Origin: Cricetomys ansorgei
Lineage: Eukaryota > Chordata > Mammalia > Rodentia > Nesomyidae
NCBI GenBank assembly: GCA_026225945.1
Contig: JAMJFZ010000199.1
Coordinates: forward strand, 72,112,001-72,176,000
Direction: 5' to 3'
DNA: 64,000 bases
Shown here: positions 32,265 through 42,709 of the stretch, piece by piece
Layout of the letters: each line of letters opens with the position of its first letter
Position numbering within the stretch: position 1 is the first letter of the stretch
Translations under genes and position numbers: made by a program
Notes under the pieces: model-generated
The model's database searches: none
What the model saw: only the letters and a program-made list of their open reading frames with translations
Told to the model about the DNA's origin: nothing

Positions 32265-32925
32265 GACATTTTTACAGCATTTAGAAGACAGTTAAGTGTA
32301 ATGGAGAATCTGAAGGCTTATAAGGGGCTTATTGAAAAGGTCATATTTGAGCAGAAATCTGAAACCACTGAGGAAGTAAGGCACATGGACCTAGAAAAGC
32401 AGAAGAGCACAAAGAGCAAGGCCAAAGAGAAAGCAGCAAGGCCAAAGAGAAAGCGGCAAGGCCACAGCAGCTCAAAGAGTGAGAAATCCGGAGAGGAGGA
32501 GGCATTGAAGCCGGTGGTACCTAGTAGGCAGCCACACCAGACCTCTGCAGGGCCCATGGCTTCTACTCTGACACATCAGTGGATTCTGAGCATAATCACA
32601 TTTACGTTTTAAAAAGACTGCTTTAGGTGCTGTGATTGGGAAGAACCATTCAGTGCTAGAGGTGAGAACCAAGCAGAAGGGAGAACAAAAACCTAGGCAA
32701 AGGAGGATGGTTCTCTGAGTCAGGAGAGAGGTAGTAGCACTAGTCAATGGTTTAGACCTATGTCACTTTGTAAGGTAAAAGTCTAGTGGAGCTGCTAATG
32801 AGCAGAACTAATACAATGGAAAAGATGAAGCCACAGTCACTACTGTGTTCTGTTGTTCCAAGGAGCTGAGAGATGTCATTATCTGGGAAGAAGAAAGCTA
32901 TAGGCATGTCAGAGTGCAGACTCTG
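32265..32925 (+). pseudogene. Unrecognised decayed coding-like segment
   Basis: A pyrimidine-rich acceptor-like tract (TTTGTTTTCTTTCAAG) precedes an open frame rich in Lys, Glu and Ser (for example FRRQLSVMENLKAYKGLIEK, then KAKEKAARPKRKRQ). A 20-bp unit, AGCAAGGCCAAAGAGAAAGC, is tandemly duplicated near 32417-32456. Since 20 is not a multiple of three, it shifts the frame. Beyond 32550 coding-like text moves to another frame (SDTSVDSEHNHIYV), and further open stretches near 32630-32720 and 32845-32965 are separated by stops. This looks like a frameshifted retrocopy or a decayed exon, but I do not recognise the parent gene. No poly(A) tail is seen. Confidence 0.3.
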
Positions 32926-32947
32926 AGTGAAGACCAAAAGTTAATAG

Positions 32948-33095
32948 AACTATGGGATGGCTCAGTGGTTAAAGCACTTGCCAAGCAAGCCTGCTGAATG
33001 CTATCTCTAGAACCCACATGGTGGAATCAGAGAACTGACTCTTGCAAGTTATCCTCTGATCTCCACCAGTGTACAAGTACAAGGCACTATTTAAC
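32948..33095 (+). repeat. B2/B3-family SINE
   Basis: AACTATGGGATGGCTCAGTG, GTTAAAGCACTTGCCAAGCA, TCTAGAACCCACATGGTGGA and AAGTTATCCTCTGATCTCCA match the tRNA-SINE. It is followed closely by an inverted relative. Confidence 0.82.
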
Positions 33096-33109
33096 AGAAT
33101 TTAGCTTTT

Positions 33110-33338
33110 ATTTTTTAAATTAGATTTATTCATTTTGTGAGTGTTTTGCCTACATTTATGTGTATGCACCACATGTGTGTTCGTGTGGTGGAGATCAGAA
33201 GAGGGCATATCAGATCCTTTGAAATTACAGTTATGGATGGCTGTAAGCCATTGGGTAGTTGATGGGAAATGAACTTGGGGGGTCCTCTCCTTCAAGGACA
33301 ACAAGTGGTCTTAACTGCAGAGCCATCTCTCAGCCCCA
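33110..33338 (-). repeat. B3 SINE, antisense
   Basis: A TTTATTTTTTAAATTAGAT tail, GAGTGTTTTGCCTACATTTA, TCAGAAGAGGGCATATCAGA, AATTACAGTTATGGATGGCT and GCAGAGCCATCTCTCAGCCC are a near-complete B3 in reverse. Confidence 0.92.
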
Positions 33339-33503
33339 GGGTTCAGTTTTAATATATCGTCATAGATGAAAAATGAGAAATGAAGCACATTCTAAAGATT
33401 TCCAAGAGATTTGATATTTCTGTTCTAAGGAAAACTACTGAAAACAACTCGCCTCATTATGAGATAAACAGATCCAAAATCTGTCCCAAGAACTACCCAA
33501 AGT

Positions 33504-33565
33504 TGAAGTTGTCCAATGATAGAGCAACATGTCTAGCTTGTGCAAGACCCTGACCTAAATTCCCA
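33504..33565 (+). repeat. ID-type SINE
   Basis: GAAGTTGTCCAATGATAGAG, CAACATGTCTAGCTTGTGCA and AGACCCTGACCTAAATTCCC match ID. A B4 with its own ID head follows 18 bp later. Confidence 0.65.
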
Positions 33566-33582
33566 GAGATCTAGAAGCGCAA

Positions 33583-33775
33583 GGGCCGTACTTGTAGCTC
33601 AGTAAAGTGTTGGCTGCCACAAGTGAAGCCCTGGGTCCAGTCCCCAGCACTGCATACACTAATCACTGTAGAATACACCTATAATCCTGAATCTGAGGAG
33701 GTGGAGGCAGGAGATCAGAAAATCAAGGCCTTTCTAGTCTATATGAGATCCTGTCTTTAAAATATACACATACAT
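33583..33775 (+). repeat. B4 composite SINE (ID + B1)
   Basis: The ID part (CTTGTAGCTCAGTAAAGTG, CCCTGGGTCCAGTCCCCAGC) is fused to a B1-like part (ACACCTATAATCCTGAATCT, GAGGTGGAGGCAGGAGATCA, GAGATCCTGTCTTTAAAATA). Confidence 0.85.
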
Positions 33776-34236
33776 ACAACATAAATAAATATAGAACAAA
33801 AAAGCCTAAAGTGACTTGATAGTGTTATAAAGCTAAAGGAGGGGCAGACAAATGGGTAAGGTGGCCAGGAGCTACAAGAATGCAAAAGGACAGCTGCAGG
33901 GACGCTCATATGATATGCTGCAACAGATATTAATGCAGTAGATGCTTCTCCGAGTAAAGTATCATGAATAAGGCAATTCCTCACACATTAGAAAATGGCC
34001 CTGCAAGAATACAGAACAGCAGCAGCAGCTCTCAGAAAACGGAAATATAAAGAAAACATGAGCTACTGCAAAGGGGAGTTTAAAAATACAGAATAAAGAC
34101 AGGAGATGCAGCTGGTAGGAACATGAAATCTTGTTTTCTACCTAGCACCCCAGGAGTGGGAGTGGGGGGCTCAAATGTGACTTGTAGGCACCGTAGAAGC
34201 AATATACATGAAATACACGAGAAAGAAGTGCACGCT

Positions 34237-34335
34237 TACACAGAATCTTGCTATGTAGCCCAGGATAGCTCTAAACTTGAGACTCTCCTACCCCTGCCTC
34301 TCAAGACTGTAAGTATGCACCATCATACCCTGCTC
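34237..34335 (-). repeat. B1F/B4-like SINE, antisense
   Basis: ACACAGAATCTTGCTATGTA, GCCCAGGATAGCTCTAAACT and GCACCATCATACCCTGCTC are a reversed old 7SL SINE. Confidence 0.72.
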
Positions 34336-34344
34336 TATTATTTT

Positions 34345-36400
34345 ACTATCCCTTTAATTTCTACTTCTAAATTAGTCATAAGGTTGAAAAATACAAAAAA
34401 TTTAAAGAGCCCACTGGATTCAGATGCTAAACATGTAAAAAGTATTTTCCTTTTAACTGTGTGCTAAAGCCACAAATGGAGAAATCAATGACTAAAAGAA
34501 AAGCAAGAACTAGGCCTAGAGTATTATAAACCTAAAACTGAGAATGATAAATTTTACAAGTATCCAGGAAAGTCAAATATCCAAGTAAATCATGGGGATG
34601 GGGCACAAAAATGAGAGCTGAAATCTGACCAACAGATTCATTAGTAGGCAGGTTGCTGGCAATCTTGACAGGAGCCATTTCAGTAATACAATGGTAACAG
34701 AAACCTGACTGTGTGGTTTAAGAGGGGATGAATGGAGAACTGGCATGAAAACAGCCCTACTGAGTTTGTTTCAAAGGCAAAGGAAACCCACAGCTGCTGG
34801 CAAAAAAAGAAAGCGACCCAAGTGTGACTTTTCCATAGGCAAAAGAACAGCATACAGTGTGCAAATGGAAAAAATCAATAAAAAGGGAGAACTGCCAGAT
34901 CCAAGTCCCAACACACAGCCAGGGCCTTAACTGATGGTGGGATGTTGTAGAACCTCTCCTTGCTGTTTGTTTCTCACACGTGCTCTGAAAACCACAGGAA
35001 ATCTCTCTTCCTTCCAACCCTGAGCATGATTTAACAGCAAGTGTGGTGCGCTGGCATAGATTGCAGCACCTTTCTAACTCACCCTCTTGGGGTTCTGTTC
35101 TCTGAAATAACTTGAAATCATCAATGGGTAGAATGTTTTCTTGAGAAAGGACAGAGAATAGGAGGCACAAAGGAGCTCCCTAGTGATCCCAAAATGTAAC
35201 CGGGCAGAAGTTAGAAGTCATTGGCTTCGTCTCATTGCTGGGGAATAGCTCTCCATGACTCTCACCTTTATTGTCAGAACACTTGGTTCCGACCTCTGAC
35301 TCATTCCATCTTCGTGAGAGGTGGCATGTATTAACAGCTAAGGAGTTTTCTCAGCCTCTTCTCATGTAAACAGTTTCTTCTTCTTTCCTGTGTCAGATGT
35401 ATTAGTGTCCAGCAAACTATCCTTCATGAGAGAAAAGCTATACCCACAAACATCTTCAAGTCACTCCTGTAAAAATGGCCATCAACCCTTGCTCATGCCT
35501 TTGATCTATATAAGGCCTTGCTGGAAGATTTCACAGTCCTCAGCTCCATCTTTAGACAATCTTCTCAAACTAACATTGGCTGAGCACTCATGACTAAATA
35601 TTACCATCTACCAACCGGAAAGACACAGAATTTCAAAAGCATCATATTCTGGCTCCTGTGTCTAGCAGTCCTCCCTGATCTCATTCCACTCCCCATCATC
35701 TTTAAGCAGTAAAAAGAAGAGCAGGCATCCTGGATGTCTCTTTAGCTAGATACCTGGAGTAACAGGGCAGAACCACAAATGATAGTACTACTAAACTTCC
35801 TGCCACTATATAGCAAGGACCTCTAATTTCATTCCTGTAAGTTGTCACAGCAATCCCCTCAAAGTCTTAAATTTTAGAAATCTTTTCAAGACACAGTAAC
35901 CCTCCTCAAAGTTCATTGCCCCAACTCCAATCACTCACTTGTACTATGAAGCACCCCTTTTCTCCTACCAACATCCGCAGTTCCCCATTTCTATGTAACA
36001 GACCCTTCTCTAACACAACAGCTTAAAGCACCACCATCACCTCACACTTAATGCAGATAGAAAATCCAGCTGGGTTAGTGGGATGCCTTTGGCTTGGGGG
36101 TCTCTTCCCACAACTGCCATCCATGTGTTAGTAGTCACCAAGGCTTAACTTTAGCTACCTGGCTGTAGGCCCTTATCATCAGCTCCTTGACACATGGGCC
36201 ACTCCGTGGGGTTACAGGACAGCAGACTAGTCCCCCAAAGTACAGAACCAAAGAGAAAGCACTGGGAAGGACAAGCTCTCAAGAGCAAAGCTAGTCTCCA
36301 CAGCCACATCAACTACCATATTCTGGGCCTGCAGAGCCACTTGATCTGGCCTGTACTGAGGGAAGAAACTGTTCTGAAGCATATGGCTTGGTTTGAATCT
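34345..36400. other. Unassigned sequence
   Basis: About 2 kb without a repeat I can name with confidence. TTTCTATGTAACAGACCCTT with ACAACAGCTTAAAGCACC near 35990-36040 may be an ancient repeat. Frames such as the 137-codon one at 34757-35170 on the minus strand show no family signature. Confidence 0.35.
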
Positions 36401-36404
36401 TTTT

Positions 36405-36485
36405 GAAGACAGAGTCCTGCCACACAGACTATTCTTAGCCTCAAGTTTGCCTCCTGAGTGTTGGGCGAGCAGGCGTCATGTGCAG
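36405..36485 (-). repeat. B1-type SINE, heavily decayed, antisense
   Basis: GAAGACAGAGTCCTGCCACA, TTGCCTCCTGAGTGTTGGGC and GCAGGCGTCATGTGCAGC are residual reversed B1 words in the right order. Confidence 0.5.
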
Positions 36486-36977
36486 CTTAGGTTTAGATCT
36501 TACTTCCCTGGGTTCAGAGGAAAAGAAGGTACAGCTGTGAACAAAGCTGACCTGAGACTTCATCTGTAGGAAGCATCTGGTAATTTCTATTCTCTTTTCC
36601 AATCTCAACTATCTTAACAATCTTGACATTTTCTCTGGCAGTGGACACTATCTGTGACTGCAGGGCATTGAGTAGCACACAGAATGATTTTCATTTTCAA
36701 TGAGTCCAGGAAATTTATTTTTTAAATTTCATCTAAAAAAAATTAAAAGTTAAAAAAAATGAACATCTGCAAATAATGAGACTGAACAGGAAGAGTGCAC
36801 AGTAGCAACTGCTCCCCTAAACATATATCCTGCCAACATCTCTCCCATTTTCTCTATTGTACTGTTAGGGAGACTTACAACTCATCTCAACCCAAAAAAC
36901 TTTTTAGTCTAACAGTAACTATAACTACATTAAACAAAATAAATCACTAAAAATCTTTAGTTAGATATCTGTTTTTC

Positions 36978-37091
36978 TGGACTGGTGAGGTAGCTCAGTG
37001 TGTAAGGGTACTTGTCACCAAGCCAGACAACCTGAGTTTAATTTCTGGAGTCCACATGGTAGAAGTAGAGAACCAACTCTGTCCTCTGACT

Positions 37092-37139
<48 letters not shown>

Positions 37140-37185
37140 ACGGCACATGCACATACACATATACAAACTCAAATAAATGCTAATT
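36978..37185 (+). repeat. B2/B3-family SINE containing (CA)22
   Basis: CTGGACTGGTGAGGTAGCTC, GCCAGACAACCTGAGTTTAA, CCACATGGTAGAAGTAGAGA and GTCCTCTGACTTATACACAC lead into (AC)22 at 37095-37138, then AAACTCAAATAAATGC. The microsatellite has grown inside the SINE's CA-rich 3' part. Confidence 0.88.
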
Positions 37186-38149
37186 TTTCTTTCAACTTCC
37201 TTGAAGAATAGCATTTTGAAACAGTACTGGGAAGTAACTGCACTCATTTTAGACGTGAGACAAGAGCATACAGATCGCATGGTTTAAAAACCACAGAGCA
37301 GACTAATGACTGTAGCCAGTATGTGATACAATGCACAATGAAGCCATAACCATGGTGTCTGATTTCCAGGAATGTACAGACCTTGCTACAATTGCTATGT
37401 TAAGCAGTTCATTTCATACTTGTGAAAAATAATATGTTATTTTAAATAACAAACATCCAGCCTTAATTTAGTTAACTTATGAATGATCTAGAGTCTAAAG
37501 CCAAATAAGCACACAAACCCCACAGGCATTCTGAAGCACAGCAGTGCAAAGCAGACAGGCTTCAGTTAAGTGGAATACGAACCCAGCATTTCAAGTGGAC
37601 ACTGCTACACTGAGAGTTCATTACATCTACAGTATCTAACCAGCCTTCCAGGTAGTGCTTGTGAAGTGCCTAGTCTATGCTAGACTGATATTCTAGGCAG
37701 TATGTGTTCTCTTCTTTAATAAACAAGAAGAATGTCAGAAGAAGCATGTGAAGAGCAGCAGTAGCTCATATTCAGATACGGAGGTCGTGGATTTTAAAAA
37801 CAACCCATATTTCCAGATCCACGAGCAGGATGAGGTAGCTACCGTTACTAAGATAGTTTTTGTTCCTGGGGCAAAGGACCTAGGGAAGTGGACTTAGGAT
37901 CAATGCTCTCCATCTTTTATGGTCTATATGTAGACCATATGACTACAATGATGCTTTAGCCCTCCAAATAGTTTAAAATCTAAAAATGAGTTTCTATACA
38001 ATAGGTTTATATAACAACAAAGCACTATACTCTGTTTTGAAACATGGCAAACATACTTAAGGTTAAAGGCCACATTAGAACAATCATAAAGGCAGCTTTC
38101 TTGTTGAATTAGAAGCTTGCCACCACTAGTATTCCTGCAGAAAACAGTT
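37186..38149. other. Unassigned sequence, possible MIR trace
   Basis: GAAGTGCCTAGTCTATGCTA near 37660 may be an antisense MIR or L2 trace. The rest is unassigned. Confidence 0.35.
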
Positions 38150-38425
38150 AACTAAAAGTCTATCCTCTCTGCCAACTCCTCATCTCGTTTTTCCTCTCCC
38201 ATGTCACTACAATGGAAAAAAGTCTCCATGGTCTGAGTCTCTCTTCAAACCATTCTTTCCACAAACCCAAATTTTAAAAAAGCAGTGTTTCAAGAATGCT
38301 ATGTGCTACTGTGCTGAAAAACCCTCAAGAGTTTCCTAGGCTCAGCAAACAATAACTTAATGTTCAAGGTCCTCCTGAGTATCCACCAAATATCTCTTCC
38401 ATGCCTGCCACTTCCAATGATGACT
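38150..38425 (+). mobile_element. L2 LINE fragment, sense
   Basis: CTTCAAACCATTCTTTCCAC, AAAACCCTCAAGAGTTTCCT and TTCAAGGTCCTCCTGAGTAT follow the L2 RT/3' stretch, sense strand. An antisense L2 piece abuts it. Confidence 0.55.
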
Positions 38426-38434
38426 AGTCTCCTC

Positions 38435-38930
38435 ATTTCCCCCCAGACTTTGCTTTCTTGCTTCTTTTCATTCTACAAATGCCCATTATGTGTCAGGTTC
38501 TTTTCTAGGGACATATAGTGACCAGTAGTTTCATGAAAGAAGGTCGACTGGTGGGAGGTGCAGTAGAGAAAAATAAAAATGGACACTAGAAGATGGACAA
38601 AGAGGAATCAGCTCATGGAGGCAATTCCTTTATACATGACATCTGAGTACCATGTAAACAAGAAAGGAAATCATGCAGACACCTGAGAAAAGGGAGTGAA
38701 ATGGCTAAATGCTTAAGACCTGGAAGCAACAGTGTGCCTGATACGTCTAAATAATAGATGCTGGTCAGTATGACATCAGTGGAGCAGACAGAGAAAAGCT
38801 TCTATGAAAATGATGACAACACTTAGGCAGGAGAACAGATAATAGAACCAAACGGGCCAGTGCAGGACAGGTGACTTTCAATGCCGGTTTATTCAATGCT
38901 GAGATATGAACTAACAGTTTGGGTGAACAT
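38435..38930 (-). mobile_element. L2 LINE 3' part, antisense
   Basis: TTTTCATTCTACAAATGCCC, ATTATGTGTCAGGTTCTTTT, CTAGGGACATATAGTGACC, AGAAAAATAAAAATGGAC, CATGACATCTGAGTACC and AGAAAAGGGAGTGAAATGGC match the reverse of the L2 3' region in order, about 0.5 kb. Confidence 0.65.
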
Positions 38931-38962
38931 AGCAACAACACATGACATTTAAAAATCACTCT

Positions 38963-39040
38963 GGGGTGAGAATATAGATCAGTGGTACAGTGCTTTCCTA
39001 CCATACAGAAGCCCTGTGTTCAATCATAGTACTGCAAGTA
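38963..39040 (+). repeat. ID-type SINE
   Basis: GGGGTGAGAATATAGATCAG, TGGTACAGTGCTTTCCTACC and CCCTGTGTTCAATCATAGTA match ID. It lies next to an antisense B1. Confidence 0.75.
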
Positions 39041-39045
39041 AACCA

Positions 39046-39182
39046 TCTTTTTTTTTCTCCTTCGAGACAGGGTTTCCCTGTTTTAACTGTTGTATCTCGC
39101 TCTATAGACCTTTATTCACCACAGATCTGCTTGCCTCTGCCTCCTGAGTACAGAGATTAAAGGCATGTGCCACTGACTGGCT
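39046..39182 (-). repeat. B1 SINE, antisense, diverged centre
   Basis: A T-run, TTCGAGACAGGGTTTCCCTG, GCTTGCCTCTGCCTCCTGAG and AGATTAAAGGCATGTGCCAC are B1 reversed. The middle (39090-39125) is scrambled relative to the consensus. Confidence 0.9.
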
Positions 39183-39281
39183 GTAAACAGTATCTTTATT
39201 TGTGTCAGTTCTTCTGCCTATTGTCTGGGTACCCTCCAGTGTGATCTGAGTTTACAAGTAGCCACAAATCACCTCTCTAGA

Positions 39282-39402
39282 CCAGTGGTTTTCAAAGTGT
39301 GTTCTCTACCTGCAGCAACAGCATCATGAGAAACATATTAGAAACATAGTTTCAGGCTCACCCAGATCCAAGGAATCTAAAGCTGAAGGCAGAGCTCAGT
39401 CA
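39282..39402 (+). mobile_element. MER5A-type hAT-Charlie element
   Basis: The terminal repeat CAGTGGTTTTCAAAGTGTG is followed by CTACCTGCAGCAACAGCATC, GAAACATATTAGAAACATAG and CCAGATCCAAGGAATCTAAA, which match MER5A order. The right terminal repeat is lost. Confidence 0.75.
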
Positions 39403-39404
39403 CC

Positions 39405-41750
39405 TGCCGCTCTTGAGGCACAACTACATCTAAGACTGCTGCTACCATCCAACAGGTTCACTAAAGCTCCTTGTTCTGAGAGACTGCCAAAATAATCCCA
39501 TCTGGCCTATCTCCCTTTGTCTCTGTCATTGAAGTCAACTCCAACCTTCAGGACAGCTTACCTGTCTACATATCTGTTCCCAATCTCAACTCCTACTCCC
39601 AAGCACTGGAAGTCATCAGTATCCTCAGCAGACTCATCTATAAACCCACTCTCTGTTCTACAATGTGCCGACCTCTTTGCCCTAAAGAAAGCCTGACAGT
39701 CCCTGAGAACTGTTTCTGCAGCAAAGCTGTTCATCTGCTTTGGCAGAGGCAAGTATTCTCCTTGCACAGCTTCTAAGATCCTCCTTGCACCCCCATACAA
39801 ACTGCAGATCTATTAAAACAGATTCTACTTGCTCATTTCCTAGTCTTAGCCCTGTCTTCATCTCCATTGTTAGTCTTCTTCTGAGGACTTCAACATCCAT
39901 AGAACCAACATTTGGCCCCTAGGATTTGATTTCTATGTTTTTAGAACCAAATTTATTTTTTCACCTCTGCACTTCAACCACTTACCTAGCATCATAGGCT
40001 AACACCACCATCACCTCTAAAAATGTCAATCTTCTAAAAGTCTATTTTCATATCAGGAAGAGTTTGTGCATGCTACTTTCCCTCACAGCAATTCTCCAAC
40101 CTTATGCTTTCTGGTCTACAAAGTGACCCTACCCCCTTTTACCTCCCCTACTCCCTGTCTTGTCCCTCCTTCCTTCCTAGGACAACTTAGATGCGACAGT
40201 CCAATACTATTCAGTGTTCTTTCCTGGAGTCTTACACCCTTCCTCACGCTGTAGTACTTGCCTACTCCTTGTACTCAAGGTTCAGCTATGTTCACTGGAT
40301 ATCACACAGAGAAGGAAGATAAAACCAATGTTCCTACCCTACCAGGCTTTAAGCGCATACACTATGCCCTCCTTCTCATTAGAGACCTCTATGCGGGCTG
40401 ACAGAACACACTCTGCTACTGCAATCATAGCCTTTTTCTTCCTAGCACCCTTTGTTTCTTCATCTCTACTTAAATCTTTCCCACTGACATGAAATGTACC
40501 TGACGCTTATCTTTGTAAAAGTCCTTCAGCCTCCATTCCCCTACACTTAGTGCCCAATTCTGTTCTCCACAACAGTGCTCCTCATCTCAACACCCACACC
40601 TACCAATTAACAATACAGTTCATTCCAATATTCTCCAGAACTGCTTTTCCCAGTCACCAACACCCTTATCCAAACCTAGTAGCACCAGGCAAATCTGTCT
40701 AGTTTTCTTCCTACCCACCCTGTTCCTTTTTTTAAAAAATATTTTATTTACTTTTATTTTATGTACACTGGTGTTTTGCCACGTGATTGCTGGGAACTGA
40801 ATCCAGGTCCTCTGGAACTGGTTCTTAACCATGTTCTTAACCACTGAGCCATCTCTCCAGCCCCCTAACCCCATTCTTTTCAGTATCTTTCAGAAAAGAC
40901 TCAGGGTTTTGATCTCAGCTATTCTCTATTACATTTAATCCTCAGGTTTTAAATATTCACCAGTACATGCAATGAACCTCAACCTTCCATCCACAACTCA
41001 CATGTCTCTTCTTAGCTCCAAATCTACTTACATATCTACTAGATAGCTCAAACACAACAAAAAAGCCACTAAAAAATGTTGTGAGGGCTGTGTACGTGTT
41101 TCTCTTTTCTATTCTAAGACACTGCCCTTTCCATTCTAATTCCTCAAGCCAACGGCTGAGTACTCATGCTTTCCCTGCATCTTAGCACATACTAAGCCTG
41201 CTTTTTGGGTCCTACTAGCAAGCTGCCCTTCAGAATCTCAGCTTCTTGCTTAAGACTCTGGCAAAAGCCTCCACTTGCTCTTCCTTCTCTCTTCCTAAAG
41301 AAAACCATGCTCTTATGATCTGCCAACACTGACCATTCTAACCCTGAACAAAGTTCAGATCTCCCACAGGCAGTGTGGCCTTCCCAAGCTCTCCAGACCA
41401 TCATTTTCTTGTTTCCTCCACTCTAGTCCCATCTCCCTTCCAGTCTCAGCTTGTTCCTACCTGATCCCCATTGTAGCACTTTCTTCCTGTAGGTCCCAAG
41501 AGGAGCTCTTCTTCACTACGGTCTTGTTTACTCCAGTGAAACCATCCAGGGTCATATTTCTTTTCCTTTAGTACCTAAGAGTTCCCAACGCTCTTCTCTT
41601 TATGTATTCAATCTGCTTTCTCTCCCCAGTTTAAAACAAAGAAACAAAACCACCTACGGAAAGACACCCCATCTTGCTCTCTGTTATTCTGCCACCCACA
41701 ACACAATGAATGGGACACAACAGCTTCAACTAATGGATATTAACTGCTTA
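39405..41750 (+). mobile_element. L2 LINE copy A, endonuclease to 3' end
   Basis: C/T-rich sense-strand L2. At 39883-39900 it keeps a LINE endonuclease-type motif encoding EDFNIH (consensus GDFNIH). Further RT-region landmarks are CAGAACTGCTTTTCCCAGTC near 40635 and GATAGCTCAAACACAACAAA near 41045. The 3' terminus is recognisable near 41670-41750 (TGAATGGGACACAACAGC). A B3 SINE (40730-40864) interrupts it. Frames are broken throughout, so the small ORFs here are decayed LINE or noise, and no function remains. Confidence 0.55.
40730..40864 (-). repeat. B3 SINE, antisense, nested in L2, internally deleted
   Basis: A TTTAAAAAATATTTTATTTA tail, GTACACTGGTGTTTTGCCAC, ATTGCTGGGAACTGAATCCA and CACTGAGCCATCTCTCCAGC. 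The centre is deleted and GTTCTTAACCAT is locally repeated. Confidence 0.9.
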
Positions 41751-41794
41751 AGTCTTGTTATTAACACAATAACCTAAGAGTTTTCTAAACTTCT

Positions 41795-42052
41795 TTCAAT
41801 GTATATGCAGGTGCATGTGTGTGTGTGTGTGTTGTAGAGGCCTGAGAACAACTCCAGGGTTTTCATCAATTCCTTTTAAATATGATCTCTCATTGGCCTG
41901 GAGATTACCAATCAGGTTAAACTGGTGGTCCAGAGAGCCCCAGGGAATCCTCCTGTCTCCATCTTGACTTCCCAGTGGAGTAAAGTGCCCGCTACCATGG
42001 TATTTTCATATAATCATCAAGTGCTTTGCTGACTGAGCCATCCCCTAAATTC
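41795..42052 (-). repeat. B4-family composite SINE (RSINE1/B4A type), antisense
   Basis: A GTGCATGTGTGTGTGTGTGT tail, GTAGAGGCCTGAGAACAACT, CTCATTGGCCTGGAGATTAC, AGAGCCCCAGGGAATCCTCC and AAGTGCTTTGCTGACTGAGC follow the reversed B4 composite. Confidence 0.78.
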
Positions 42053-42065
42053 AGTTTTTCTGGAC

Positions 42066-42066
42066 A

Positions 42067-42109
<43 letters not shown>
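42066..42109. repeat. (CTGT)n(CTAT)n tetranucleotide
   Basis: About six CTGT and five CTAT units lead directly into an antisense 7SL SINE. Confidence 0.93.
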
Positions 42110-42110
<1 letters not shown>

Positions 42111-42111
42111 A

Positions 42112-42252
42112 AAAACAGGTTATTGCTCTGTTGTCTGGGCTGCTTGGAACTCACTCACTATGTAGCACAAGCTGGTTTTGAACTCAGAGGTAATTCTTTT
42201 TTCTCAGCCTCCCAAGTGCTTAGATTACAGGTGTCACCCACCATGTCTGACT
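42112..42252 (-). repeat. B1F/B4-like SINE, antisense
   Basis: AAACAGGTTATTGCTCTGTT, GTCTGGGCTGCTTGGAACTC, GTAGCACAAGCTGGTTTTGA and CAAGTGCTTAGATTACAGGT are a reversed old 7SL SINE. The 70-codon frame over it is an artefact. Confidence 0.8.
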
Positions 42253-42418
42253 TTCTAAACTATTCAGTACTAAACCAAATTCACCCAGAGTGCAAACTCT
42301 ATAATAACAATGGAAGTCTTCTGTTACCTTTCTAATATATAAATCTGATTTACTTCACCTTGCTTAGATCCATTAGTGGCTCTTTAGTAGAATAAGCAAA
42401 CATTCTATGTTTCGATTT

Positions 42419-42531
42419 GGTTTTTGAGACAGGTCTTAATTTATGGCACAGGCTGGCATGGAAGTCTCAGTTCTCCTGCCTCAACCTTCCAGCATGCTGG
42501 GATTACAGGAGCACATCACTGTAGCTAGCCC
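42419..42531 (-). repeat. B1F/proto-B1 SINE, antisense
   Basis: GGTTTTTGAGACAGGTCTTA, GGCACAGGCTGGCATGGAAG, CCTGCCTCAACCTTCCAGCA and TGCTGGGATTACAGGAGCAC. GATTACAG rather than GATTAAAG is the older 7SL-like form. Confidence 0.8.
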
Positions 42532-42709
42532 AAACATTCTTGAGTGCTTTAGATAATCAACTCTCTGAAGAATTTCTTACCAATAATGGTCATTCTACTC
42601 AATCCCTGAACGCAGGTTATGTTGAATTCTCTAAAGTTTGTTACACACTCAGACACACAGAAAAACAGAGGGAGGGAGGGAAAGAGAGAGAGAGTTTTGC
42701 TAACTTATT

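Noticed and set aside
35970..36230. Text resembling an ancient mammalian repeat (TTTCTATGTAACAGACC and following)
   Set aside because: The match is from memory only and the family is uncertain, so it is left inside an unassigned interval.
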